Positions 16,901 to 25,275 of a stretch of 64,000 nucleotides of DNA are shown piece by piece. The stretch is taken from NCBI GenBank assembly GCA_964456625.1, contig CAYWBO010000003.1, positions 26,370 to 90,369 on the forward strand, written 5' to 3'. A program made the translations under genes and the position numbers. This stretch comes from Sulfidibacterium sp964456625 (GTDB lineage: Bacteria; Bacteroidota; Bacteroidia; Bacteroidales; F082). The notes under the pieces were generated by a model, which ran no database searches, had not been told where the DNA came from, and saw only the letters and a list, made by a program, of their open reading frames with translations. Within the stretch, counting starts at the first letter, position 1. Each line of letters begins with the position of its first letter.

Positions 16901-17416
16901 TTATTTAAGACCTAATTTTTTCTTTACTAATGGAGTCACATCGTCTCCATTGTAATATAATACTAAGCCCTGAGAAACGTCAAGAATATACGTATAATGA
17001 TATTCTTTGCCGACAGCATCGATAGCATCCTTTACTTTCTTGATGATGGGCTGGTAAAGTGCCTGTTGTTTTTGCTGAATTGCGTCTTGGGCAGAGCTCT
17101 GGAAAGCCTGAATACGCTGCTGTAAGTCGCCAATTTCTTTTTCTTTGGTTTGACGGATCAGGTCAGACATAGTGCCTACATTATTTTGGTAAGCCTGTAC
17201 CTTATTTTTGTACTCCTGGCCCATAGTCTGCAGCTGAGACTGCATGGTCTGTTCAAATTGTTTAAGTTTAACTTGTGCTGTGTCCGTCTCTGGCATTTCA
17301 TTCATTAGTTTGCCTGAGTCAATATAGCCGATTTTAAGTGTTCCCTGGGCAAATCCAGCGCCTGCAAATAAAAGTGCTACCGCTAAAAGCAAAAATCCTT
17401 TTCTAATTGTTTTCAT
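16901..17416 (-). CDS. OmpH/Skp family periplasmic chaperone (copy 2)
   Basis: A 171-residue protein with a Sec signal peptide (1-23, LLLAVALLFAGAGFAQ) followed by an OmpH domain: a short beta start (LKIGYIDSGKLM), long coiled-coil tentacles (about 45-125, rich in Gln and Lys) and a C-terminal strand (YTYILDVSQGLVLY). Skp/OmpH binds unfolded outer-membrane proteins in the periplasm and hands them to the BAM complex. It sits directly downstream of bamA and a first ompH copy. It has its own promoter box (17459-17466), so expression may be adjusted separately. Confidence 0.88.
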   Translation of the reverse strand: MKTIRKGFLLLAVALLFAGAGFAQGTLKIGYIDSGKLMNEMPETDTAQVKLKQFEQTMQSQLQTMGQEYKNKVQAYQNNVGTMSDLIRQTKEKEIGDLQQRIQAFQSSAQDAIQQKQQALYQPIIKKVKDAIDAVGKEYHYTYILDVSQGLVLYYNGDDVTPLVKKKLGLK

Positions 17417-17458
17417 TTAAATTATTATTTATTAATAGATTATCCAAATTCCAAAGCA

Positions 17459-17466
17459 CAAATGTA
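17459..17466 (-). promoter_or_regulatory. -7 promoter box of ompH copy 2
   Basis: TACATTTG on the minus strand, exact match, 42 nt before the ATG at 17416. Confidence 0.6.
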
Positions 17467-17621
17467 AAAAATTTTTTAGTTGTGAAAGATCATAAAAAAC
17501 CTTAAATGTACGACACTACAGAAGTGTTTTTTTTCAGAAATTTTGTTTTGGTTTCTGTCTCAGGCGTATATTTTCACATTTTGTGATCCAACGGTTTTCC
17601 CAGACGCCGTCCTAGCTGGTT

Positions 17622-18185
17622 TTATTTGCGTTGTGCCGGCGTGGCGGTTTGCATTACTTTCCCCACTTCATCGAGTACTGCATCGCTGATATCGTATTTG
17701 GGATTACCATAGATCAGAGTTGGGCTGCTGGCCTTGTCGAACACAAAGTCAATATTTTCATTGTTGGCAACAGTTTGTATGGCATTATAGACTTTTTCCT
17801 GGATGGGGCCGACAAGTTCCTGGCGTTTCTTGAAAAGTTCACCATCAGGACCGAAATATTTTTTTTGCAATACTGTGACTTCCTGGTTTGCTTTTTCGAT
17901 TTCTGTCTGTCTGCTTTTCCTCACATCCGCAGGAAGCAGGATTGACTCTGCCTGGAATTTTTGAACCATCTGCTGCACCTGTTGATGTTTTTCTGCAATT
18001 TCTTTCTGCCATTTTGCTGAGAGGCTATTGAGCGTTTCCTGGGCATCGTTGTATTCGGGTATGTTATTCAGGATGTACTGTGAATCGATAAAAGCTTCCT
18101 TTTGGGCGAAAGCCCGGGTCGAGATCCCGGTCAGCATCAAAACAAAAGCAACGGTAAGAAGCTTTTGGAAATTTATATTTTTCAT
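17622..18185 (-). CDS. OmpH/Skp family periplasmic chaperone (copy 1)
   Basis: A 187-residue exported chaperone with a signal peptide ending near SRAFAQ (about residue 26-28, TRAFAQ), the OmpH opening EAFIDSQYILNNIPEY, and a Gln/Lys/Glu-rich coiled coil (about 45-125). The C-terminal strand reads NIDFVFDKASSP. ATG 18185 is preferred to an in-frame start at 18290 because a TATTTTTG promoter box lies at 18225-18232 and because the shorter form begins directly with a proper signal peptide. It shares the fold but only part of the sequence with the next ompH gene, so the duplication is old. Confidence 0.87.
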   Translation of the reverse strand: MKNINFQKLLTVAFVLMLTGISTRAFAQKEAFIDSQYILNNIPEYNDAQETLNSLSAKWQKEIAEKHQQVQQMVQKFQAESILLPADVRKSRQTEIEKANQEVTVLQKKYFGPDGELFKKRQELVGPIQEKVYNAIQTVANNENIDFVFDKASSPTLIYGNPKYDISDAVLDEVGKVMQTATPAQRK

Positions 18186-18224
18186 AACATGATATTTATC
18201 AATTTTCTTCTGCAGGCTAAAACA

Positions 18225-18232
18225 CAAAAATA
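18225..18232 (-). promoter_or_regulatory. -7 promoter box of ompH copy 1
   Basis: TATTTTTG on the minus strand, 39 nt before ATG 18185; it decides against the longer reading frame. Confidence 0.65.
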
Positions 18233-18257
18233 CAACAAGAAAGTCAGATTTTAAAAT

Positions 18258-18296
18258 TAACAAAAGAGCCTTGTCATAAAGAAACGACAAGGCTCC
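18258..18296 (-). terminator. Terminator between bamA and ompH
   Basis: GAGCCTTGTC / GACAAGGCTC hairpin (18266-18295) followed on the minus strand by TTTTGTTAATTTT, just after the bamA stop. It probably separates the uppS-bamA transcript from ompH. Confidence 0.7.
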
Positions 18297-18320
18297 TGAA
18301 TTTATTCTTATGACGGATTA

Positions 18321-21005
18321 TTAATCCAACGAGTTGTTCATAGAGAAGCTAAACTGGCTCTTATTTGCAGAGGGCAGTCCCGGAATCGGGTCAAATCCGT
18401 AACCCCAGTCAAGGCCTAGCATCCCGAACATCGGCAGATAGATTCTGGCACCAATACCGGCAGCCCGTTTCACGTTGAACGGATCGAAATTGCTGGTCCC
18501 CAGCCAGTCGTTTCCTGCTTCAAAGAACGCCTGTACATAAATGGTGGAAGTCGGTGCCAGTGAAACAGGATAACGTAGTTCCAGTGTATAACGGGCAAAG
18601 ATGGTTCCCCCAATGTTCTGGTTGCTGTAGTACATGGGTGTAATAGACTGATCGGAATATCCACGCATTGCGATGATCTCACGACCGTCGTAGTTGTAAT
18701 ATCCCGAGAGTCCGCTACCCCCCAGATAGAAGCGCTCAAACGGAGTTACGCCCAGTCTGTTGTTGTAGGCACCGAGGAATCCGAACCTGAGTTCAGGATG
18801 AAGGATCAGTTTACCCACAAGCGGGAGATAAAAGTCACCTTTGAATTTCCATTTGTAGTATTCGATCCATTTGTACTTCTGCTCGTCACTCATATTCGCA
18901 TAATCCTTGTTCTTTGAGAACAGAGAATAGGGTGGTGTCAGCTGAAGTGAGAATGACAATTGTGAACCGCTTTCCGGGAAAATAGGCTGGCTTATAGAGT
19001 TACGACCCAAAGCAATGTTATAAGCGATGTTGTTGTACTTTCCGTTTCCGTTTCCGATGTTAAATATGCTGGCGTAATTTTCCAGGCTGTATAACTGAAC
19101 ATTGATGGATTGTTCCAGGGTAAAGTAATCATCAGGCCATGAAAGCCGTTTTCCCAAACCGATTGAAAAGCCATTCGTGGCAAAGCGGCTTGGCACGGTG
19201 GCATAGGTCGTCGGGTCGATTGTCCTGGTTGCAAAAATGGAATGGAAATAAGAAACAGTCAGCGAATTGGGTTTTCTGCCACCGAGCCACGGCTCAGTAA
19301 ATGCAATGTTCCAGTTCATGTAACCTGCTCCATAGGTCTGGAAATGGAGTGATAACTTCTGTCCATCGCCGGAAGGTACTGGTCTCCATGCATTCCCATG
19401 AAAGATATTCTTCAACGAGAAGTTGTTAAAGCTAAGGCCGATGGTACCGATAATACTTCCGTAACCCCAACCTCCTGAAAGTTCAATCTGGTCGGCGGAA
19501 GTTTCCTGGACTTTGTAATTGATATCAACCGTACCGTTTGTTGGATTCGGTTTGATATCCGGCTTGATACTCTGTGCATCGAAATATTTCAGATTTGCCA
19601 GCTCACGTACCGAACGGATCACGGCAGAGCGGTTGAACAGCTGTCCCGGCATGGTTCTGAGTTCACGGATCGCCACATGGTCGTTGGTTTTCGTGTTCCC
19701 GGAAATGGTTACTTTATTAATTCGAGCCTGTTTTCCTTCGTGGATTCTGATTTCCAGATCAATGGAATCGTTTCCTACGTAAGTTTCTACCGGTGTGGCA
19801 TTGAAGAACAGATAGCCGTTGTCCATGTAAAGACTACTTACGTCATATCCTTTATCGTTATAATCCAGATTGGTTTCCAGCAATTTTTTATTGTAAACGT
19901 CGCCTGGTTTAATGCCCAGTACTTCACTCAGGAATTTAGAGGGATAAACGGTATTGCCCACCCAGGTGATCTTCCGGTAGTAATACTTCGGTCCTTCATA
20001 CAGGTAAAGATTAATACCGAGACGGTCGTGTTTTGTTTTATAAACGGAATCCCTCATCACCTGTGCATCACGGTAACCTTCTTTGTTATAACTGGTCACG
20101 ATGCTGGCCAGGTCGTCGTTGAATTTAGATTCGACAAATTTGGATGCCTTAAAAATCCTGGGGTTATAATTTTTCAAAAAGTAGTTGAGCACTTCGTCGC
20201 TGAGCTTATGAAAACGCAGTGTGAAAAGGTCCCCGGTTACATCAACAACCAAGGGTCCCAAAGGTTTCAACGGAGTAAGACGCCCCATTTCCTTTGTGTT
20301 TTTCATGGCCTTTTTCACCTGCTCTGCCGTGAAGGCCTTGTTCCCATAAATATTAATCTGGGCAATTTTAACCCTTGCGTTTTTCCTGACATGGATGTTG
20401 AGGTTCACCAGATGGCTGCTGCCGGTACGGGAACCTGCTTTGCTTTCCGTGATGTTGACATCGGTATTCAGGAATCCTTTGCTTCTGTAATAATCTTTGA
20501 TGATGCGTGCCGTCCTTGTAAGCAGGTGGTTGGTAACCACATCGCCACGGGTAAGGTTGATTTTATCTTTTAAGTCGGATTGCGCCGATTTTTTGATCCC
20601 GGAGAACGTATATTGCGCCAGCCTGGGTTTTTCATCCAGGTAAATGTTGAGGTATATGGTATCACTCACGACTTTTGTAGCCGAAATGCGGATGTCGTCA
20701 AAAAGCCCTTGCTTCCATAATTTCCTGATGGCATCGGTGACATCATCGCCGGGTACCCGGATAGATTTACCAACTTCCAGATCGGAAAGCATGATGACGA
20801 CCGATTTGTCGATATAACTGTTCCCTGAAACGGTAACGCCACCCAGAATATAAGCCTGCGGGTTGCTGTAACTCAGGTTAAGTGATTGTAAACCATTACC
20901 ATTGGATGTATCCTGGGCTTTCACTCCGGGAATTGTTAGGAGCGTACCAATAAAAAGTAAAAGCCAAAACCGGCTCTTTGTACTAATCTTCATTCCGTTC
21001 TTCAA
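18321..21005 (-). CDS. bamA: Outer-membrane protein assembly factor BamA (Omp85)
   Basis: The 894-residue outer-membrane protein is the central pore and foldase of the BAM machinery. A signal peptide (about 1-30, LLLFIGTLLTIPGVKAQ) precedes POTRA-type repeats (about 45-430, e.g. VRVPGDDV, VKIAQINIYGNKAF, YRKITWVGNTVY, INKVTISGNTKTNDHVAIREL). A C-terminal beta-barrel (about 500-894) includes FERFYLGGSGLSGY and the lid-loop-type MRGYSD. The last residues are SFSMNNSLD rather than a terminal aromatic. It overlaps the 3' end of uppS by 23 bp, so translation is probably coupled. Two OmpH chaperones follow. Confidence 0.94.
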   Translation of the reverse strand: MKNGMKISTKSRFWLLLFIGTLLTIPGVKAQDTSNGNGLQSLNLSYSNPQAYILGGVTVSGNSYIDKSVVIMLSDLEVGKSIRVPGDDVTDAIRKLWKQGLFDDIRISATKVVSDTIYLNIYLDEKPRLAQYTFSGIKKSAQSDLKDKINLTRGDVVTNHLLTRTARIIKDYYRSKGFLNTDVNITESKAGSRTGSSHLVNLNIHVRKNARVKIAQINIYGNKAFTAEQVKKAMKNTKEMGRLTPLKPLGPLVVDVTGDLFTLRFHKLSDEVLNYFLKNYNPRIFKASKFVESKFNDDLASIVTSYNKEGYRDAQVMRDSVYKTKHDRLGINLYLYEGPKYYYRKITWVGNTVYPSKFLSEVLGIKPGDVYNKKLLETNLDYNDKGYDVSSLYMDNGYLFFNATPVETYVGNDSIDLEIRIHEGKQARINKVTISGNTKTNDHVAIRELRTMPGQLFNRSAVIRSVRELANLKYFDAQSIKPDIKPNPTNGTVDINYKVQETSADQIELSGGWGYGSIIGTIGLSFNNFSLKNIFHGNAWRPVPSGDGQKLSLHFQTYGAGYMNWNIAFTEPWLGGRKPNSLTVSYFHSIFATRTIDPTTYATVPSRFATNGFSIGLGKRLSWPDDYFTLEQSINVQLYSLENYASIFNIGNGNGKYNNIAYNIALGRNSISQPIFPESGSQLSFSLQLTPPYSLFSKNKDYANMSDEQKYKWIEYYKWKFKGDFYLPLVGKLILHPELRFGFLGAYNNRLGVTPFERFYLGGSGLSGYYNYDGREIIAMRGYSDQSITPMYYSNQNIGGTIFARYTLELRYPVSLAPTSTIYVQAFFEAGNDWLGTSNFDPFNVKRAAGIGARIYLPMFGMLGLDWGYGFDPIPGLPSANKSQFSFSMNNSLD

Positions 21006-21744
21006 ATTTTAATTGCTCACTTGTTAAACCAAATCTTCTTTCCCTGTTTTGGTATTCCAGGATGGCTTTGTAAAAATCATTTGCTGAAAAAGCAGGCCAG
21101 TATTTCGGAGAAAAGTACAACTCTGAGTATGCCAGCTGCCAAAGTAAAAAATTACTGATGCGCTGTTCGCCGCTTGTCCTGATAATCAATTCGGGTTCCG
21201 GCATGTTGGCGGTTGTCAGATAACCTGAAAACATATTGTCGTTCAAGTTTTCCGAAGTTACTTTTCCGTTTTTATAGTCTTCACAAATCTTTTTCACCGC
21301 ATTCACAATCTCCCACCGTCCACTATAACTTATTGCCAAAGTAAGTGTCATTTTATCATTGTGGCTGGTTTGTTCGATGGTGCTCAACAATTTTTTCCGG
21401 TTTTTCTCCGGAAGACTGTCGATATCGCCGATAGCAAAAAGACGTATGTTGTTATTGTTCAGTGTGGGAATTTCTTTTTCGATGGTTTCCAGAAACAGTT
21501 CCATGAGTGCATCCACTTCTTCCTTTGGACGGTTCCAGTTTTCGGTAGAAAAAGTATACAATGTCAGGTATTTGATGCCCAGCTCTGCTGCTGCTTCCAT
21601 GATCTTACGAACGGCATCTACCCCCTTATGATGTCCGAAAACGCGATCTTTCCCATGCTGATGGGCCCACCGTCCGTTTCCATCCATAACGATGGCAACA
21701 TGCTTCGGCAGTTTTTCTTTATTGATGCGATTCAGATATCTCAT
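20983..21744 (-). CDS. uppS: Isoprenyl transferase (undecaprenyl diphosphate synthase)
   Basis: The 253-residue cis-prenyltransferase makes the C55 lipid carrier for peptidoglycan and other envelope polymers from FPP and IPP. The active-site loop HVAIVMDGNGRWA with Asp21, the HHKGVDAVR segment, YTFSTENWNRP and the C-terminal ELIIRTSGEQRISNFLLWQLAYSELYF are the full family signature. It starts 7 bp after the DUF6089-like gene and overlaps bamA, so outer-membrane assembly and lipid-carrier synthesis are on the same transcript, a common Bacteroidota arrangement. Confidence 0.95.
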   Translation of the reverse strand: MRYLNRINKEKLPKHVAIVMDGNGRWAHQHGKDRVFGHHKGVDAVRKIMEAAAELGIKYLTLYTFSTENWNRPKEEVDALMELFLETIEKEIPTLNNNNIRLFAIGDIDSLPEKNRKKLLSTIEQTSHNDKMTLTLAISYSGRWEIVNAVKKICEDYKNGKVTSENLNDNMFSGYLTTANMPEPELIIRTSGEQRISNFLLWQLAYSELYFSPKYWPAFSANDFYKAILEYQNRERRFGLTSEQLKFEERNED

Positions 21745-21751
21745 TTCTTAA

Positions 21752-22453
21752 TTACCACGTTAAAGTTTTGCAGCTCATTCCGCTCGCCAGGTCAATTTTG
21801 TATGTTATGCTGGCCACCGTGAAGTTGTACCAGTCTTTTGAATTCAAATTTGTGGCGTAGGGATAGCTTACATTATCCAGATTGTCGGTAAGCGTTTTTC
21901 TCATACCCCATTCGGCTGCCAGTCCTATTTTTTTCGTCACACTGTATTTAAATCCGAACCCAAAAAGCATTGCCGGGCTGATGCCATTGTAATGGCTTAA
22001 ATTAGTGTCTTTATAAGCGCTGCCATGATAACGGAAGAGTCCGCCTCCGCCCATAATATATGGAGTAAAACGGTGCATACTGCTTCCGGTTTCATATTCC
22101 CAGAAGTTAAATTCCCCGGTCACGGCTATCTCATCAATATCGGTTGAAAAATTCACTCCCATTGTGGTGCTATTATCCGGAGCCGGAACATAACCGGATC
22201 CCGAAATCGTTCCATGAGAAAAGGAAGCCTTCACCGCCCATCGGTCATTGAGATTATATCTTGCCAGTAAACCATAAGTTGCCTGCGGCTTCACAAACGG
22301 TTTCCCGGGATTGACGTCACCATTGTAATAAGCCACACCGCCCAGAATTCCCGCCTCAACAGATTGCTGAGCCTGCAATTCAAGCGGAAAGACCATCCCT
22401 ACCAACACAATAATAGCAATGAAAGAACATTGCTTTTGGTAACCATCTTTCAT
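21752..22453 (-). CDS. DUF6089-like outer-membrane beta-barrel protein
   Basis: A predicted 233-residue protein with a signal peptide (CSFIAIIVLVGMVFPLELQAQ, about 9-29) and a small beta-barrel-like remainder: alternating strands, GGVAYYNGDVNP near the N-terminus and LAAEWGMRKTLTDNLDNVS toward the end. The NGDVNP / WGMRKTxTDxLDxVS pattern is typical of a Bacteroidota family that sits next to uppS-bamA and has no known function. ATG 22453 is selected because a TAAATTTG promoter box lies 30 nt upstream and the signal peptide fits; starts at 22495 or 22540 would lie at or beyond that box. Confidence 0.75.
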   Translation of the reverse strand: MKDGYQKQCSFIAIIVLVGMVFPLELQAQQSVEAGILGGVAYYNGDVNPGKPFVKPQATYGLLARYNLNDRWAVKASFSHGTISGSGYVPAPDNSTTMGVNFSTDIDEIAVTGEFNFWEYETGSSMHRFTPYIMGGGGLFRYHGSAYKDTNLSHYNGISPAMLFGFGFKYSVTKKIGLAAEWGMRKTLTDNLDNVSYPYATNLNSKDWYNFTVASITYKIDLASGMSCKTLTW

Positions 22454-22483
22454 AGACCGACGCTTGTCCCTGATTTTGAGCGG

Positions 22484-22491
22484 CAAATTTA
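22484..22491 (-). promoter_or_regulatory. -7 promoter box of the DUF6089-uppS-bamA operon
   Basis: TAAATTTG on the minus strand, 30 nt before ATG 22453, in the short gap behind nadK. Confidence 0.6.
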
Positions 22492-22515
22492 TCATTTTTT
22501 TAACAATTCTGACTT

Positions 22516-23391
22516 CTAATTTCGGATGTCTACTCCCCAAAATAGTTTCTCCCTGATGGTAGAGAAAAAGTTATGTTCAGGCATCCTGACCAGGTTAATT
22601 TTAAAATCGCTCTTACCAAGGATAATTTCTTCTGTTTTTTTGATTGTAGCGAGTCTGGAATCCATCGTCATCAAATATGTATTTTCCCTTCCTTCAATTT
22701 TTAGCTTTATCGAACTCTTGTCTGAAATAACGATAGGACGCACGGTTAAATTGTGCGAGGCAATAGGCGCGATGACAAAATTCTCGGAGCCCGGTGTAAT
22801 GATGGGTCCGCCGACACTTAACGAGTAAGCTGTGGAACCGGTTGGCGTGGATATGATTAAGCCGTCGCCCCAATAAGTGTTTAAAAACAGATCGTCAACA
22901 TAGACATGAACAGCCACCAATGAGGTTTTGTTGTTCCGGTACACGGTGGCGTCGTTCAAGGCAAAGTCTAAATCGCCGAACAGGTTTGCTGGCTTCTTCA
23001 GTTGCAGCAATGCACGCTGATCCAGGATAAAATTCTTTTCGTAGATATGATCGATGGCTTGCCTGAGTTCGAATCTAGAAATGGAAGACAGAAATCCCAA
23101 CCGCCCCAGGTTAATACCCAGGATCGGAGTATTCGAATCGCGAACGTAAGGCACTGCGTCAAGCAAGGTGCCGTCGCCCCCGATAGAAAACAAAAAATCC
23201 AAACCCTTAATGTCCTCGCTGGTGGTGAAAACTTCCGGTTTGGAAGGAAATTCTATCTTCTTGGCAAGTTTCTCAAAGTAAGGCCTGAACACAAAAACCT
23301 CAGCTTTGCGATGATGTAACTCATCAAACAACTGCTTCAGGTATGGAATATGTGCTTCTTCAAGCTGCTTGCCAAAGACTACAATCTTCAT
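22516..23391 (-). CDS. nadK: NAD kinase
   Basis: The 291-residue cytosolic kinase phosphorylates NAD to NADP. The signature GGDGTLL (71-77) is present, with the NDATVYRN segment (NE/D box) and the second conserved motif GDGLIISTPTGSTAYSLSVGGPI. Length is normal. It stands at the head of the envelope cluster; the following gene has its own promoter, so operon linkage is partial at most. Together with NadB it covers two steps of pyridine nucleotide metabolism in this window. Confidence 0.95.
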   Translation of the reverse strand: MKIVVFGKQLEEAHIPYLKQLFDELHHRKAEVFVFRPYFEKLAKKIEFPSKPEVFTTSEDIKGLDFLFSIGGDGTLLDAVPYVRDSNTPILGINLGRLGFLSSISRFELRQAIDHIYEKNFILDQRALLQLKKPANLFGDLDFALNDATVYRNNKTSLVAVHVYVDDLFLNTYWGDGLIISTPTGSTAYSLSVGGPIITPGSENFVIAPIASHNLTVRPIVISDKSSIKLKIEGRENTYLMTMDSRLATIKKTEEIILGKSDFKINLVRMPEHNFFSTIREKLFWGVDIRN

Positions 23392-23414
23392 GGAAAATGG
23401 GCATTGTTTGTAGG

Positions 23415-23422
23415 CAAATGTA
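23415..23422 (-). promoter_or_regulatory. -7 promoter box of nadK
   Basis: TACATTTG on the minus strand, 23 nt before the nadK ATG. The rest of the 298-bp divergent region to 23690 is AT-rich and shows no gene; a clear promoter for the plus-strand gene was not seen. Confidence 0.65.
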
Positions 23423-23689
23423 GTCTAAAAAATCAATAATTTAGTAGCTTTGTTTGGTAAGGGCCACATAATTTATGGTCTTTTAAGTTTCGTTAACGCA
23501 TATAAACAAATGTTTTATGATATCTTGAGCCAAGATACTGAAGGACAACACCGCCGGTTTTTTTAACTTTTTTTTGCTTTTAGACAGAAAATCAACCGGG
23601 TTTTTTCAAAAATTGACTTTTTATACGTCATAAAAATTTCGGCGAAGCACCTTAATTATGCGCGTTAAGCTTTTGATAAAAATGAATTT

Positions 23690-25174
23690 ATGAAGAAAAT
23701 AGCCCTTGTTATTTTATCTTGTTTTCTTGTGGAAATTATGCCTGCCCAGCAGGTTGTTTTAAATGCACCCGTGAAGAAGGCTTATGAAGACATTCTTGCG
23801 CTTAAACTGGGCAGTGCCAGCAGGATACTGACAAGTGAGAAACAAAAAGATCCGCAAAACGTTTTTGTGGATTATCTTGAGAATTACAGCGATTTTATCC
23901 GGGTTTTTATCAGTGAGGATTTTAATTTCTTTCAAAAGGCCGATGACCATTTCTCGGCAAGGTATCAGCGGATTGAAAATCTGCCGGATAACAAACCCTA
24001 TAAAAACCTGATGCTGGCGAATATGAACCTTCAGTGGGCTTTCGCCCGATTGAAATTCGGACAGTATGTTCGGGGGGCCTGGCAGATCAACAAAGCTTAC
24101 CGGCTGATAACGGTAAATCAGCAGCAGTTTCCCGGATTCCTTCCGGATGAAATTACATTAGGAGTGCTTCATGTCATCATCGGACTGGTGCCCTCACAAT
24201 ATCAATGGATGATGAAGATTATTTCCATGAAAGGCAGTGTGGAACAGGGAAAAAGAGAAATTTATCATGTGCTGCAAACCAGTAGTCTGGATACGAACTA
24301 TGCCTATCTGAGAAATGAAGCGTTGTTTTTTCTCGGATTCATCGAGCTAAACCTGGCACCTAACCAACAGGCGCTGGAGAAATTATCAGCAGAGCTGAAC
24401 CGTGTCGATACCAGCAACATGATGCTGGCTTACCTGAAAGTGGATATTCTGATGCGGCATGGAGAGAATGATGCTGCCCTGAAGATCATATCCCGAATGG
24501 GAAACAGACATGATTATTACCGTTTTTACTATCTGGATTATCTGCACGGAGAATGCCTGCTAAAGAAACTGGATTTAAATGCTGGAGCGTATTACAGAAT
24601 TTTCCTCAAGAATTTCAAAGGCGTCAATTACGTGAAAGATGCCTGGCGGAAACTGGCCTGGGTTGATTTTCTGAAAGGGGATACGCTGGGTTATTTTCAA
24701 AATATGGATTCGGTATTGGTAAAGGGAAATCAGGTGGTGGATGCAGATAAACAGGCGTTGCAGGAAGCAAAATCTCACAAACTCCCCAACTGGGCTTTAC
24801 TACACGTGAGACTGCTGTTTGATGGGGGCTATTATCCGCAAGCCGAAAAGATTCTTAATGAAATGCAGGATGCCGGAATGACATCAGAAGAATCACTGGA
24901 ACGGACGTACCGTTACGGCCGGATTGCGGAAAAAGAAGGCCGGGTGCCGGCTGCCAAAAACTGGTACAGGAAAACCCTGCAGCAAGGACAAAATTCTCCG
25001 AGATATTTTGCCGCTAATGCATCGCTGATGCTGGGCAGAATGTATGAATCGGAAGATAGCCTGTCGCTTGCAAAGAAGTATTACAAAAGATGCCTTACCC
25101 TGGATTTTGACGAATACCACAATAGTATTTGCGGGGAAGCACGGGAGTCGCTGAACCGCATTCAGCACCAATAG
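23690..25174 (+). CDS. Exported TPR-like protein of unknown function
   Basis: A 494-residue protein with a signal peptide (1-20, KIALVILSCFLVEIMPAQQ). The mature part is mostly alpha-helical with tetratricopeptide-like pairs, clearest in the last third (LLKKLDLNAGAYYRIFLKNF, YRYGRIAEKEGRVPAAKNWYRKTLQ, LMLGRMYESEDSLSLAKKYYKRCL). Similar long helical proteins are common in Bacteroidota; none has a defined role, and no catalytic residues are apparent. The probable location is periplasm or outer-membrane inner face. It is monocistronic, with 298 bp of non-coding DNA before it and 100 bp after it. Confidence 0.7.
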   Translation: MKKIALVILSCFLVEIMPAQQVVLNAPVKKAYEDILALKLGSASRILTSEKQKDPQNVFVDYLENYSDFIRVFISEDFNFFQKADDHFSARYQRIENLPDNKPYKNLMLANMNLQWAFARLKFGQYVRGAWQINKAYRLITVNQQQFPGFLPDEITLGVLHVIIGLVPSQYQWMMKIISMKGSVEQGKREIYHVLQTSSLDTNYAYLRNEALFFLGFIELNLAPNQQALEKLSAELNRVDTSNMMLAYLKVDILMRHGENDAALKIISRMGNRHDYYRFYYLDYLHGECLLKKLDLNAGAYYRIFLKNFKGVNYVKDAWRKLAWVDFLKGDTLGYFQNMDSVLVKGNQVVDADKQALQEAKSHKLPNWALLHVRLLFDGGYYPQAEKILNEMQDAGMTSEESLERTYRYGRIAEKEGRVPAAKNWYRKTLQQGQNSPRYFAANASLMLGRMYESEDSLSLAKKYYKRCLTLDFDEYHNSICGEARESLNRIQHQ

Positions 25175-25275
25175 AAAGAGAGGAGCATAAAATGAAAGCC
25201 GCTGATCGTAAGTGTTTCCACTCATGACCTGCGGCTTGTCGAATTATTATGAGAATAGAAGAAATTTTTGTTTTA

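Noticed and set aside
19677..20573. 298-residue open frame on the plus strand inside bamA
   Set aside because: Antisense to POTRA-coding region; no motif and no start context.
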